This document shows, piece after piece, positions 35,297 through 44,793 of a stretch of 64,000 nucleotides of DNA. Where the stretch lies: assembly GCA_018417955.1 (NCBI GenBank), contig JACTVC010000001.1, forward strand, positions 2,418,001 to 2,482,000. The letters run 5' to 3'. A program made the position numbers and the translations under genes. Each line of letters starts with the position of its first letter. The stretch's first letter is position 1. Source of the DNA: Laccaria trichodermophora (lineage: Eukaryota; Basidiomycota; Agaricomycetes; Agaricales; Hydnangiaceae). A model generated the notes under the pieces. The model searched no databases. It was not told the DNA's origin and saw only the letters and a list, made by a program, of their open reading frames with translations.

Positions 35297-36726
35297 ATGG
35301 CTAACGCCCCAGATAAAATCGCCCAGACTAGTCGTCATGAAGGCATTTTAGACTTTTCAAAGTCTTTTTCCTCGCGTCGAGAACAAGTCGAGAAGCGACA
35401 TTGGCCAACGACTTACCGCGTGAACTCCTCGTGTACATTTTCGAAACGGCACAGAACATACCATCCAAACGCTTATCCTGCCATTTTCCTCTCATTTTGG
35501 GAGGCGTATCGCAGTATTGGCGCCAAGTCGTTTTTACAGAACCGAAGCTGTGGTGGCATGTGGATATCTCCTATCCTCGGAATTTGAATGCTTTACAAGT
35601 GTACCTTGACAGGTCCAAACCCTACCCTATCGATTTGCACTTATTCTATGACAACGCCCTTTCGGATGTCGTGATTTTTGTCGATGAAGAGGTCACCCAG
35701 CTTACAGATATCCTGCAGCCCCATTACAGCCGTTGTCGTTCTATCAAATTTCTCGCGACGTGTGCTGAACATCCTGCAGAGATGGAGATGGTGATGATTC
35801 TTGGATCGATGTCCAACAGCCGTTACCCGGTACTGAAGCGTTTCCTCGTGCAGTTACCTGAAATAGGTGACAGAGTAAGGCCAACGGCATTGGGTTATGA
35901 CGCTTTGAACCTGACAAGTGTATCCCTACGCGGTTTAGGTCTGAGCTACTGCCGCCCTCCCTTCAATGCCGTCACCGAGCTCCATCTAGCAGTGGAGAAT
36001 GATAGAATTAACGGCGACGACTTTTTCGGGATGTTACAGGCGTGCGCGAAGTCATTGATCACGTTATGTGTCTACGACGATTTGATTTCTGATTGGCCTG
36101 CCGAAAGTCACTCTATTGCTATGCCTTCCCTTCGGCATCTACGCATTTTTGGAGATATGGTTGAAGTTTCCAGTGACCTGCTGTTATTGATATCCGCACC
36201 AGGCCTCGAGGAACTCACCGTTGTTCCCATTATCTGGCAACACCTCTCCCGACTTTCCTCAGAAGACCCTAACAATAGCAAATTCCCCGCATTAAAGTCA
36301 CTCACCCTTGCGTCTGCTCATGCTGAAGCTATGGCATTAGGTTTGATGTCTGCGTCAGCGTGCTTCCCCGGAATCAGGTTGCTCATTTTTCCCAATTACT
36401 ATAAGCAGTCTTCGAGGTTGTCTTTCTTGATGGCAGACGGTAAGCCTCGTTGGCCACAGCTTCATAGTCTCGCTGTGCGTGACATTGGTGGCATGCACGA
36501 TGAAAGCGCATTATATGGCCTTGTCGAGGACCGCCAACGTTTAGGTGTGCCCTTGCGTACATTATACGTGGATTCTTCATCGGCGTCAAGAATGAATCGA
36601 ATGGACTGGCTCAAGGACCAGTTAACGGTAGTGGAGGCGGATCTTTGGAAAATACAATGCCATGACGGTTTGTATCTTGGTGAAGAAAATCGGTTCACTG
36701 GATCAGAGAGGGAATCTTGGTCTTGA
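35297..36726 (+). pseudogene. F-box-like/LRR protein, group A, frameshifted
   Basis: The leader MANAPDKIAQTSRHEGILDF reads in one frame up to SFSSRRE, and the rest (NDLPRELLVYIFETAQNIPS to MNRMDWLKDQLTVVEADLW) in another. The break is an 11-bp insertion, caagtcgagaa (35384-35394), that repeats gtcgagaa from 35376-35383. The intact paralogue at 61304 lacks it. The long frame has no upstream in-frame ATG before a stop. No intron short enough would repair it, so the full protein is probably not made. The 441-codon body is otherwise undamaged, so the frameshift looks recent. Confidence 0.8.
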
Positions 36727-37114
36727 TATTTTCGGGCTACTGCCACTACCTATGGCTTACACACATCGATCCCGTCACCACCTCCGACCTGTGGGCAAAG
36801 TTGATTCATAACGTCGTACTCGACTGATGGATGTACTTACATAAGAATCATTTTGTAAATAATAGAAGTTTACACCCCCTGTCTGCAAACACCAAAAACA
36901 ACCCTTTTTTCGCCCAGTTTCGAGCGCAATTTCATTGCTTGTACCCGGCCCTGGGATATACAGGGATTTTGAGAACCATATTTCAATGGGATCATTCAAA
37001 TATCAAATATCACTTCTCGCTCCTCCCCCAACCGTGGGTCTTCATAACACAGCCACAACCACCAGGCCTCCTCTGGCCTCTGGCCTCATTCCTCGTTCAG
37101 TTTCAATTATCGCA
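36727..37114. other. Intergenic between two F-box copies
   Basis: Starts with the group A 3' flank (gatattttcgggctactgcc). No independent gene is supported. Confidence 0.5.
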
Positions 37115-38512
37115 ATGGCTGACCTCATGCCAACAAATGATTTTGGAGTCACTGGAAATTCAAACCTCGCAGACTTTTCTGATGTTCACAAAGCGACTCT
37201 TGCTGACGAATTACCATCCGAAATTCTCATTGACATTTTCGAAATGGCGCAAAACACATTCCTTCCATCAGAGGGACATTTACTCTGGCGCTTTCCTCTC
37301 GTTCTTGGGATGGTGTCGCGGTATTGGCGCCAAGTTGCCTATGGGGCACCCATGTTGTGGTCGAATGTGGATATCTCGCATGACCGAGATTTGGACGGTT
37401 TACAGGTCTATCTTAGCAGATCCAAGGACCTTCCTATTGATCTGCATTTCACCTATGAACATATGGGCAAGATTTACGTTAAAAGGCTCATAGGTATTCT
37501 GCGCCTCCATTATCCACGTTGCCGTTCTATCAGACTCGGCTTTGAAACGCCCCACAAACTCCCTCACCGGGAAGTTATGAGCATCCTTGACTCGCTGCGT
37601 GAAGGCCGTTATCCAATACTACAGTCTTTTCATGTGGAGGGCTTTGACAGCGGTGGTGGATTTTCAGAGCCGCGCGCAACTGTAGCTGACGCTCTGAACC
37701 TCACGAATGTACGCTTAAGAGGTCTGGGCCTGATCTATTGCCGCCCTCCTCTTACTGCGGCCACCGAGCTTCATCTGGCAATCTCAAGTTCACATAGTAA
37801 AATTCCCTACACCTACTTCTATGGAATGTTGGGGTCTTGCCAAGCCTTGATCACATTGTGTGTCTACGACGATTTGGTTTTTGGATGGCCTACCAACCTC
37901 CGAACCGCTCATGACATGCCTTCTCTTCGTTACCTACGCATCTTTGGAAACATGCTAGGTGTTTCTCAACTCCTCCTCTCTATATCTGCTCCGTACCTGA
38001 AGGAACTCACCATCGCCCCATTTGACGTGAGCGATCTCGATTTACTTTTTGTGGGAGCTTCTCGCAACACCCCCCGATTTCCAGCATTGAAATCTCTCAC
38101 CCTCGCACCCATCTGCCCTGACGCTATGGAATTCAGCTTCGCTAACACATGTTTTCCCGGGATCAAGTTGCTCGTCCTTCCCAATTACTATAAGGAATCT
38201 TTTAGAGAGTCTTTCAAGATAGGGAGGCTTGACCCTTCTGAGCAACTTTGGCCTGAACTCGATGGTCTTGCTGTACGTGACATTAATGAGGGGCAGGATC
38301 AAGACGTGTTGTATGAGTTTATCAAGTTTCGCCAAAGTCTGCGTCTGCCATTGGGCACGTTATACCTGGATTCCTCGTCGATGCCGAGGATGACACGAAT
38401 GGACTGGCTTAAGGACCGATTATTGGTGGTGGAGGCAGATCCTTGGAAGATACAGTGTCAGAACGCTTTCTATTCAGATGAGGAAGACCGCTTCCTCGGA
38501 GAGGAGGACTGA
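37115..38512 (+). CDS. F-box-like/LRR protein, group C
   Basis: Intact 465-codon frame from MADLMPTNDFGVTGNSNLAD. The F-box-like motif is DELPSEILIDIFEMAQNTFL, with VSRYWRQVAYGAPMLWSNVD, the LRR series and the terminal MTRMDWLKDRLLVVEADPW. The frame is open 180 bp further upstream, but that extension lacks family similarity, so the ATG preceded by tcaattatcgcaatggc is preferred. Its nearest relative is the dead copy at 57621. Confidence 0.85.
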   Translation: MADLMPTNDFGVTGNSNLADFSDVHKATLADELPSEILIDIFEMAQNTFLPSEGHLLWRFPLVLGMVSRYWRQVAYGAPMLWSNVDISHDRDLDGLQVYLSRSKDLPIDLHFTYEHMGKIYVKRLIGILRLHYPRCRSIRLGFETPHKLPHREVMSILDSLREGRYPILQSFHVEGFDSGGGFSEPRATVADALNLTNVRLRGLGLIYCRPPLTAATELHLAISSSHSKIPYTYFYGMLGSCQALITLCVYDDLVFGWPTNLRTAHDMPSLRYLRIFGNMLGVSQLLLSISAPYLKELTIAPFDVSDLDLLFVGASRNTPRFPALKSLTLAPICPDAMEFSFANTCFPGIKLLVLPNYYKESFRESFKIGRLDPSEQLWPELDGLAVRDINEGQDQDVLYEFIKFRQSLRLPLGTLYLDSSSMPRMTRMDWLKDRLLVVEADPWKIQCQNAFYSDEEDRFLGEED

Positions 38513-38875
38513 TACCCAATGCTTTCAAGTTTTGTGGAATTTCATATGTCGATTGGTGATCTTTTTCAAGTCTTCAGTTCAAGGATCGGTAGCTCGTACT
38601 GCATCATTACATTTAGTCATGGTTTTCATGCCTTGAATCCCTTGATTTTGCTTGGAGCTTAGTCCTGGTCCTCATTTCCAACCGATGTGAAAAAGAAACC
38701 TGCAAATCTTGATGAAAATAAAGCAAGAGCTGATGCCATGATGAGGACTCCCAGATCAATGACAATTTATTCTCTGTGTTGGAATAGTACAATCCGGCAT
38801 TTGCCAGTATATTCTCGCACTTAATTAATTAGTAATATCGGACTATTAACTTAGTAATCCCGAGTATGTAGATAA
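38513..38875. other. Intergenic before the Ngaro element
   Basis: A/T-rich 3' flank of the F-box gene. No gene or repeat apart from ttaattaattagtaat near 38822. Confidence 0.5.
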
Positions 38876-39399
38876 TCGTCGTAATGGCGGGTTCCAGGGG
38901 TAAGGAGGCATTTCGTAGGCCTCTGCGCCAACTCAAAAACTCCGCTCGGAAATGGCTCAGCTCCGCTGAGCCTTTTCCCCTCGAGCTCCGCTCGCCAATC
39001 ATGGCTTCGACACCGATCCCTGACTCAGTGCCAAAGTTTTGGCAGATGCTGGGTTAGGAGAAGTCATCGGTGTCGTTTCCATCTCCTGTGCTGGTCCTCT
39101 CTCTCTCAGACCACGTCTACCCAGCACAGGTAAGCGCTCCGCGCTCTCTATCCCTATGCACCGCATACTCACCCAAATGAACAGTGATCTCCACACAGGC
39201 TCCGCCTATCGTTTATTATAAACGCGTTCCAATCACTTCTCATTTGGTGAGGCATTCGTTTTATTGAGCATCGTTCACATTCTTACATTCCCTCTGGTTC
39301 AAGCTTCGTTTGCCAGATTGTAAGAAGTGTTGCAAGATTTATCCAGCTCAATACTTACACTCTGTGCCTCTCACAGAATCTTTCCAGATTTCTCTTTGG
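38876..39399 (+). repeat. Ngaro A1 direct repeat
   Basis: The 524-bp left repeat starts tcgtcgtaatggcgg and ends tctctttgg. It appears identical to A2 at 43862-44385. It should contain the element's promoter. Confidence 0.92.
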
Positions 39400-39487
39400 T
39401 TCACTGCTCGGTTCCCTCGCCATCCAAAACCTCCTTTCTTGAAGAGACACCTTGCTACTCGACCTCCGGTCCGACGTCTCTCCCTCA

Positions 39488-40834
39488 ATGACCGATGTCA
39501 GCGCAGAAGCAACTCGGCAGCGCGCTCAGGCTCTCGAGGCTATCGTTTCCGATGCCGTGGAAGGACGGTTGCCGTTATCCGATTTTGCTAAACGCCTTCA
39601 AGATGCAGGCGCTTCTCCAGGCGAAGGCGAGGATTATCTACATCAACTCACCCAACGACTGGAACAGCAAAAGAAGGACAAAGAAGCTGAAGCACAACCA
39701 GAAGTTCAGTCTGGCGAACAGGCAGTCCGAGAATCCACTCCAGAAGGCCTCGAGGATGCCGAAGCAGTTGAGTTTCGTGCTCGGCGCGAAGCTCTCTTGG
39801 AGGAGGTACGCATTCGAGAAGCCGCTGATTGTCGCGCAGCAGTCGACACTGCCGCCTGGGCTATTCTCAACGCCAAGCTCTCTCGTTTGGCAAACTCGCA
39901 GGTCTCCAACGAAACTACATCCCTTCTCTCAGCTGACGACCTTGCAAAACTACTTGGAGTCGAACGCTCTACTCCCCAGTCTTTACCTGCTGGTGTCCTC
40001 GCTCTTGCCCCACATCTGGCTGAGCTCTCGACGTCTACCATCGCCGATCCCCACATCGAGGAGACTTGGAAACTACGGCAGGCGATTGGGACAGATAAGA
40101 CCATCGACTCCCTCGTCAACCTCATGCAGGTACAGCCACTTGCAGACCCCATTCCTCGGTCTATCTGGCGTTTGGTTATCCAAGATCACTTCGTTGATTT
40201 TGAGAAGCTTTTCGCCTCAATGGATAAGGGGTATGACCACAACGACGAGCCTCGCGACTTTGGTGGAGGCTATGCGCTCGTCAAGAAGGAGCAGGCTTCA
40301 GCCAAGCGCCCCCTTCGATCTGAGTCCGAATGGGCTCGTGTCTTCGCAGCTTGGAGCTCGGCTGTTGTGCTGGTTTATCGCCACCGGTCCTCAGAGCTTC
40401 AAGGGTATCAGCGTATGGTCACTGATCTTTTTCGTGCAGTGCCTCATGACCCGTCGATTGCCATCGCTTTTGACGTCGAAGCTCGTGACCGCTACGCGAA
40501 GAGTCCTTTCCGCATGGACGATCGGACTCAACTCAACGTGCCACTTTTGGCGCGCATGTTCCAGGGCACTAGCCCATCTTCCAAGAAGCGCAGTAATCCA
40601 TTGTCTTCGTCAAGCTCTCCCTCGAAGCGCTCATCAATTCCTTGCCGAAATTGGAACATGGGAATTTGTGACGCCCCTTGCCCGAATGGGTGCAAGCATG
40701 GGATTTGCTGCGAGTGTGAAGGCCAGCACCGAGCAAAGGACGAACCTGTCTGCAACACTCTCCTCCAGGCTCGACCAAGAAAAGGAACTGGCGGAGGCTA
40801 CTCAGAGAGCAGCAAAGGCAAGGGAAGGGCCTAG
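39488..40834 (+). CDS. Ngaro Gag-like protein
   Basis: A 448-codon frame starting MTDVSAEATRQRAQALEAI. The first third is acidic and probably coiled-coil. A central domain contains IPRSIWRLVIQDHFVDFEKL. A serine-rich linker leads to a Cys/His cluster near residues 391-420 (CRNWNMGICDAPCPNGCKHG), a likely zinc-binding nucleic-acid motif. This is what is expected of a Gag protein of DIRS-order elements. The first ATG of the frame at 39488 is taken as the start. A second frame stays open over the whole gene. Confidence 0.8.
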   Translation: MTDVSAEATRQRAQALEAIVSDAVEGRLPLSDFAKRLQDAGASPGEGEDYLHQLTQRLEQQKKDKEAEAQPEVQSGEQAVRESTPEGLEDAEAVEFRARREALLEEVRIREAADCRAAVDTAAWAILNAKLSRLANSQVSNETTSLLSADDLAKLLGVERSTPQSLPAGVLALAPHLAELSTSTIADPHIEETWKLRQAIGTDKTIDSLVNLMQVQPLADPIPRSIWRLVIQDHFVDFEKLFASMDKGYDHNDEPRDFGGGYALVKKEQASAKRPLRSESEWARVFAAWSSAVVLVYRHRSSELQGYQRMVTDLFRAVPHDPSIAIAFDVEARDRYAKSPFRMDDRTQLNVPLLARMFQGTSPSSKKRSNPLSSSSSPSKRSSIPCRNWNMGICDAPCPNGCKHGICCECEGQHRAKDEPVCNTLLQARPRKGTGGGYSESSKGKGRA

Positions 40835-42686
40835 GTCTATCAGTTCAGGGTTGAAGCGAAAGCTGGACACTCCACTCATAGATGTACCCCGCTTCCGACG
40901 ACGTTATGTATGGTCTAACTCAACTAATAAACACCTCTCCCCTGCTGCCCTTTACACTGAATTTGCCCCCCCACTTCCTTCACCACCTTCTCACCTCTTG
41001 CAAGACCCTAAGATACAAGCATCACTCCTCGCCATGAAAGACCACATCAAAGTCGAGACACCTTTCAACGTCGACAGACTTGAGTCTATGCTTGCTGACC
41101 ATCCAAACCAACCGTTTGTCCAATCAGTTATGACAGGTCTTCGAGAAGGATTTTGGCCTCTTGACGATGGAGAATGGAAGGTGGAACTCGAAGAAGTTGT
41201 TGACAACTATTCCACAGACGAAGGCGACCTTGATGCCATCCGCACCTTTCGAGACAAAGAAAGATCAGCTGGTCGTTGGTCTGACGAGCTCTCAGACTCT
41301 GAACTTTCACCAGGGATGAAGATGTCCCCCATGTTTGTTGTTTGGCAGAACGGTAAAGCGCGTGTCGTCACTGACCACTCAGGCTCTGGGATAAACGATG
41401 GGATTCCCAAATCTGAAGCCAAAGTCCAATATGATGACATGCATCCTTTCGGCCAGTCTCTTCGTGATGCGCACACAGACAACCCTGGTCGCCGCATCAT
41501 AACTTTCAAGTCAGATGTCGCATCCGCTTTTCTCAACTTGCCGGCACACCCTCTGTGGCAACTTCGTCAGGTTGTCATCGTCGAGGGTAAACTCTACATC
41601 GTCCGTCGTCTGGTTTTTGGGAACCGTGCATCACCACGTTGTTGGTGCGCTGTCTCTGGACTTCTGTGTTGGCTGGCTATTCGAAAGCTGGGCATCTTCA
41701 GCCTTCACGTCTACATGGACGACTTTTTCGGCTGGGACTTTGAAGACAACCTAATCATGTACCACGGGAAGCTTCGTCCACGTCAACAAGTCCAGCTGCT
41801 TTTATTTTGGGAAGCAATCCAATGCCCTTTCGAAGATAAGAAACAGGAACATGGGAGTGTCTTGAAAATAATCGGCTTCTGGGTCGACGCCAACCAAGGC
41901 TCCCTCTCTCTTCCTCCAACTTCCCTCCTTGACATCGTTGACAAAATCAATGTCTTCCTGTCCACACCTAATCGCAAGCCCATCCTTCGTGATTGGCAAC
42001 GGCTCGCCGGTCACCTCAACTGGCTCCTAAATGTCCTACCATGGGCTCGTCCGGCCCTTTCAGCGTTGTACCACAAGACCAGTGGAAAATCACGCCCTCT
42101 CGGTGCTGTTCACCTCAATGCAGAAGTCATCTCTGACCTCACCTGGCTCGTCAGCATAATTCCTAAGGCAGTCGGTGTTCGCTTCCTGGATGATGGTATT
42201 TGGGATGATGCTGCTGCAGAACTAGAGGTTTGGACTGATGCCAGCCTCACCCTTGGCATGTCCTTTGTATATGGGAACCAGGGCTTCATGTATGGGATCA
42301 AAAAGTGTCCCCCTGGATTGAAGATCGACATTTTCTTCTTGGAACTGGTAGCTATCATGTCAGCCATCCACCATGTGGCCTCTTTTCCCTCACCTCCTCG
42401 CCGTCTTCTCATTCATACTGATAGCTTGGACTCAGTTGCCATCTTCAACAGCTTACGTGTCTCTGAAGCTTTGCACAACGGTCCCCTCATGGCTATAGCA
42501 GGCATCATTATCGAATCAGGCATCGACCTCCGTGTTCGTCACATCCCTGGAAAGCAAAATATCAGGGCTGACCTCCTCTCACGTCTTTTGCTCGAGGAAT
42601 ATCGTGCAAAATTCCCTCTTGACCGCGTCCGCCTTTTCTCCCCACCACGGGACCTCCTGCCGGCGCGATGGAGGGGGTGCTTTTGA
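40750..42686 (+). CDS. Ngaro reverse transcriptase / RNase H
   Basis: RT blocks include IITFKSDVASAFLNLPAHPL, RRLVFGNRASPRCWCAVSGL and the catalytic SLHVYMDDFFGWDF (YMDD near 41720). RNase H follows with LEVWTDASLTLGMSFVYGNQ, FFLELVAIMSAIHH, IHTDSLDSVAIFN and HIPGKQNIRADLLSR. The frame is +1 relative to Gag and actually opens at 39495. Recognisable protein begins only near the Gag end, so 40750 is an approximate functional start, reached by frameshifting, reinitiation or a separate transcript. It overlaps the recombinase frame by 19 bp. Confidence 0.88.
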
Positions 42687-43678
42687 GCGCCCTGGGTGGG
42701 TCAAGGCCATCACGCCGGACTCGCCCACCAATGAAGCTATCTGACCTTGATAATCGTATGCTTCATTGTCAAGTCAATGCCATCGAAAAGTCGACAGTAA
42801 AAGGCTACGCTACAGGAGCTCGCGATTACATCGCTTTCTGCATGTCTCATCACCTCTCCATTGAACCCACTCCTGAAACTTTAGCTCGCTACATTGCCTA
42901 TACCTCTCAATTCATCGCCTCTGGTCCAAAATATCTTTCAGGGGTCAGACATTTCCTATCTGATTTATATCCTGATTTCGACGCTAACCGTGCCCACCCG
43001 CTCGTCACCACAACTATTCGAGGGTCCAAGAAAATCCGCGCTGACCCTGTCCGTCGCAAGTTGCCCCTACGTCCTGCACACCTACAAACATTTCTGCTTA
43101 TCGCCCGTGGCTCAGGGTCTTATGACGACCTCCTCTTTGCCACTATTCTCTCCTGCCTTTTCTACGCTTGCCACCGCTCAGGCGAATTGGTGCAAAAGAA
43201 CTCAAAGGATCTTTTTGACTGGAGGAAAGTCATCAAGCGTTCATCCCTCACGTTTTCTCAAGGACGAGCTCAGTATCACCTCCCTTATCACAAAGGAGAC
43301 CCATTTTACCGTGGTACTGACATCTTGTTCTCACAACAGGAAGTAGCCGACCCCGTGGCTCTTCTTCAAGAATACGTTGGTCGACGTGACTCCACTCACA
43401 ATGCACGCCTTGCTCTCTTTTTACGGGAGGATGGCTCACACCCTACTCGTTCATGGTTCGACGCCCGTTTTTTCGCTGTGCTTAGTCGGGAATTTGGTGG
43501 ACACTCACCCCGTGCAGGTGGTGCCACTTTTTATGCCAGCCTGGGTCTATCTGAAGATGTAATTCAAGCCCTCGGTCGGTGGTCCTCTCAAGCATGGAAG
43601 ATCTACATAAGAGAAAACCCCTCAGTTCGTGCAGAACAGCAGCTTGCTGCAATCGGACTCCGTCTGAGGCGCCGTTAA
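42668..43678 (+). CDS. Ngaro tyrosine recombinase
   Basis: A 336-codon frame. The N-terminal SAM-like DNA-binding part contains NAIEKSTVKGYATGARDYIA. The catalytic domain shows the first Arg in CHRSGELVQKN, the H-x-x-R box in GGHSPRAGGATFYASLG, a W in LGRWSSQAWKIY, and the nucleophilic Tyr in WKIYIRENPS. It would join a circular cDNA to the target without a target-site duplication. All expected catalytic residues are present. Confidence 0.92.
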   Translation: MEGVLLSALGGSRPSRRTRPPMKLSDLDNRMLHCQVNAIEKSTVKGYATGARDYIAFCMSHHLSIEPTPETLARYIAYTSQFIASGPKYLSGVRHFLSDLYPDFDANRAHPLVTTTIRGSKKIRADPVRRKLPLRPAHLQTFLLIARGSGSYDDLLFATILSCLFYACHRSGELVQKNSKDLFDWRKVIKRSSLTFSQGRAQYHLPYHKGDPFYRGTDILFSQQEVADPVALLQEYVGRRDSTHNARLALFLREDGSHPTRSWFDARFFAVLSREFGGHSPRAGGATFYASLGLSEDVIQALGRWSSQAWKIYIRENPSVRAEQQLAAIGLRLRRR

Positions 43679-43752
43679 CAATTTTTTCTACGCTTCCCGC
43701 TCCCATCATTTCTCACCACCACCACCCCACAACAACATCAACACCACATCAT

Positions 43753-43861
43753 TAGCTTACACTCTCAGCCCAAAAAATTCTGGGGCTCGCCTCGCTTCGG
43801 CGACCCCTTGTTGTTGCTATAGTCACCTCGTGATCTCCACCTTTGAACAGCGCAGCAGAGG
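43753..43861 (+). repeat. Ngaro B1 repeat
   Basis: A 109-bp repeat beginning tagcttacactctcagcc and ending cagcgcagcagagg, abutting A2. It matches B2 at 44474-44582. Confidence 0.92.
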
Positions 43862-44385
43862 TCGTCGTAATGGCGGGTTCCAGGGGTAAGGAGGCATTTC
43901 GTAGGCCTCTGCGCCAACTCAAAAACTCCGCTCGGAAATGGCTCAGCTCCGCTGAGCCTTTTCCCCTCGAGCTCCGCTCGCCAATCATGGCTTCGACACC
44001 GATCCCTGACTCAGTGCCAAAGTTTTGGCAGATGCTGGGTTAGGAGAAGTCATCGGTGTCGTTTCCATCTCCTGTGCTGGTCCTCTCTCTCTCAGACCAC
44101 GTCTACCCAGCACAGGTAAGCGCTCCGCGCTCTCTATCCCTATGCACCGCATACTCACCCAAATGAACAGTGATCTCCACACAGGCTCCGCCTATCGTTT
44201 ATTATAAACGCGTTCCAATCACTTCTCATTTGGTGAGGCATTCGTTTTATTGAGCATCGTTCACATTCTTACATTCCCTCTGGTTCAAGCTTCGTTTGCC
44301 AGATTGTAAGAAGTGTTGCAAGATTTATCCAGCTCAATACTTACACTCTGTGCCTCTCACAGAATCTTTCCAGATTTCTCTTTGG
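43862..44385 (+). repeat. Ngaro A2 repeat
   Basis: The second 524-bp copy of A1, located between B1 and B2. Confidence 0.92.
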
Positions 44386-44473
44386 CCCTCCCTCCACTCC
44401 CTCTTTTTCTTTTTATATGAACTATATTCTCTATATTTTATTGTACTTGTATTTGGTTGGCATGGTCTGTAAG

Positions 44474-44582
44474 TAGCTTACACTCTCAGCCCAAAAAATT
44501 CTGGGGCTCGCCTCGCTTCGGCGACCCCTTGTTGTTGCTATAGTCACCTCGTGATCTCCACCTTTGAACAGCGCAGCAGAGG
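44474..44582 (+). repeat. Ngaro B2 repeat, element right end
   Basis: The 109-bp terminal repeat matching B1. The next base starts unrelated sequence (cactagaac). Confidence 0.92.
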
Positions 44583-44622
44583 CACTAGAACATGGTAGAT
44601 ACATAGTAATTTAGTCCTGTGT

Positions 44623-44697
44623 TTACCGCGCCCCCAAAACCGCACTGCGAAATGTTTATGTAATCTTCGGAGTTTGAAACCACGTCACGTCAATATT
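44623..44697 (+). repeat. Left terminal inverted repeat of DUF6589/helicase element
   Basis: 75 bp; pairs without gaps with 50690-50764, about 67 of 75 identical. Confidence 0.9.
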
Positions 44698-44793
44698 CCC
44701 TCGTCTCTTTCTCGACTCTAGACGCGTTTATAGTTCCATAACCCCTCTTAACCGTTCGAATTCACTTCATTCACTATTTGACACGTGTTATAC

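Larger units (their letters stand above)
38876..44582 (+). mobile_element. Ngaro-type tyrosine-recombinase retrotransposon (DIRS order)
   Basis: The order is A1 (38876-39399), three overlapping frames, B1 (43753-43861), A2 (43862-44385), spacer, B2 (44474-44582). A1 and A2 are 524 bp each, B1 and B2 109 bp each, and they look identical. This split-direct-repeat layout is the hallmark of Ngaro-like elements, which use a tyrosine recombinase instead of a DDE integrase and make no target duplication. It encodes Gag-like, RT/RNase H and recombinase proteins, none visibly broken. The matching repeats and open frames mean a young, possibly active copy. Confidence 0.93.

Noticed and set aside
36935..37114. 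N-terminal extension of the group C F-box gene
   Set aside because: No similarity to any paralogue; the ATG at 37115 matches the family start.
38999..39221. Small open frames inside the 524-bp repeats
   Set aside because: They are in the non-coding Ngaro direct repeats and recur identically in A2.
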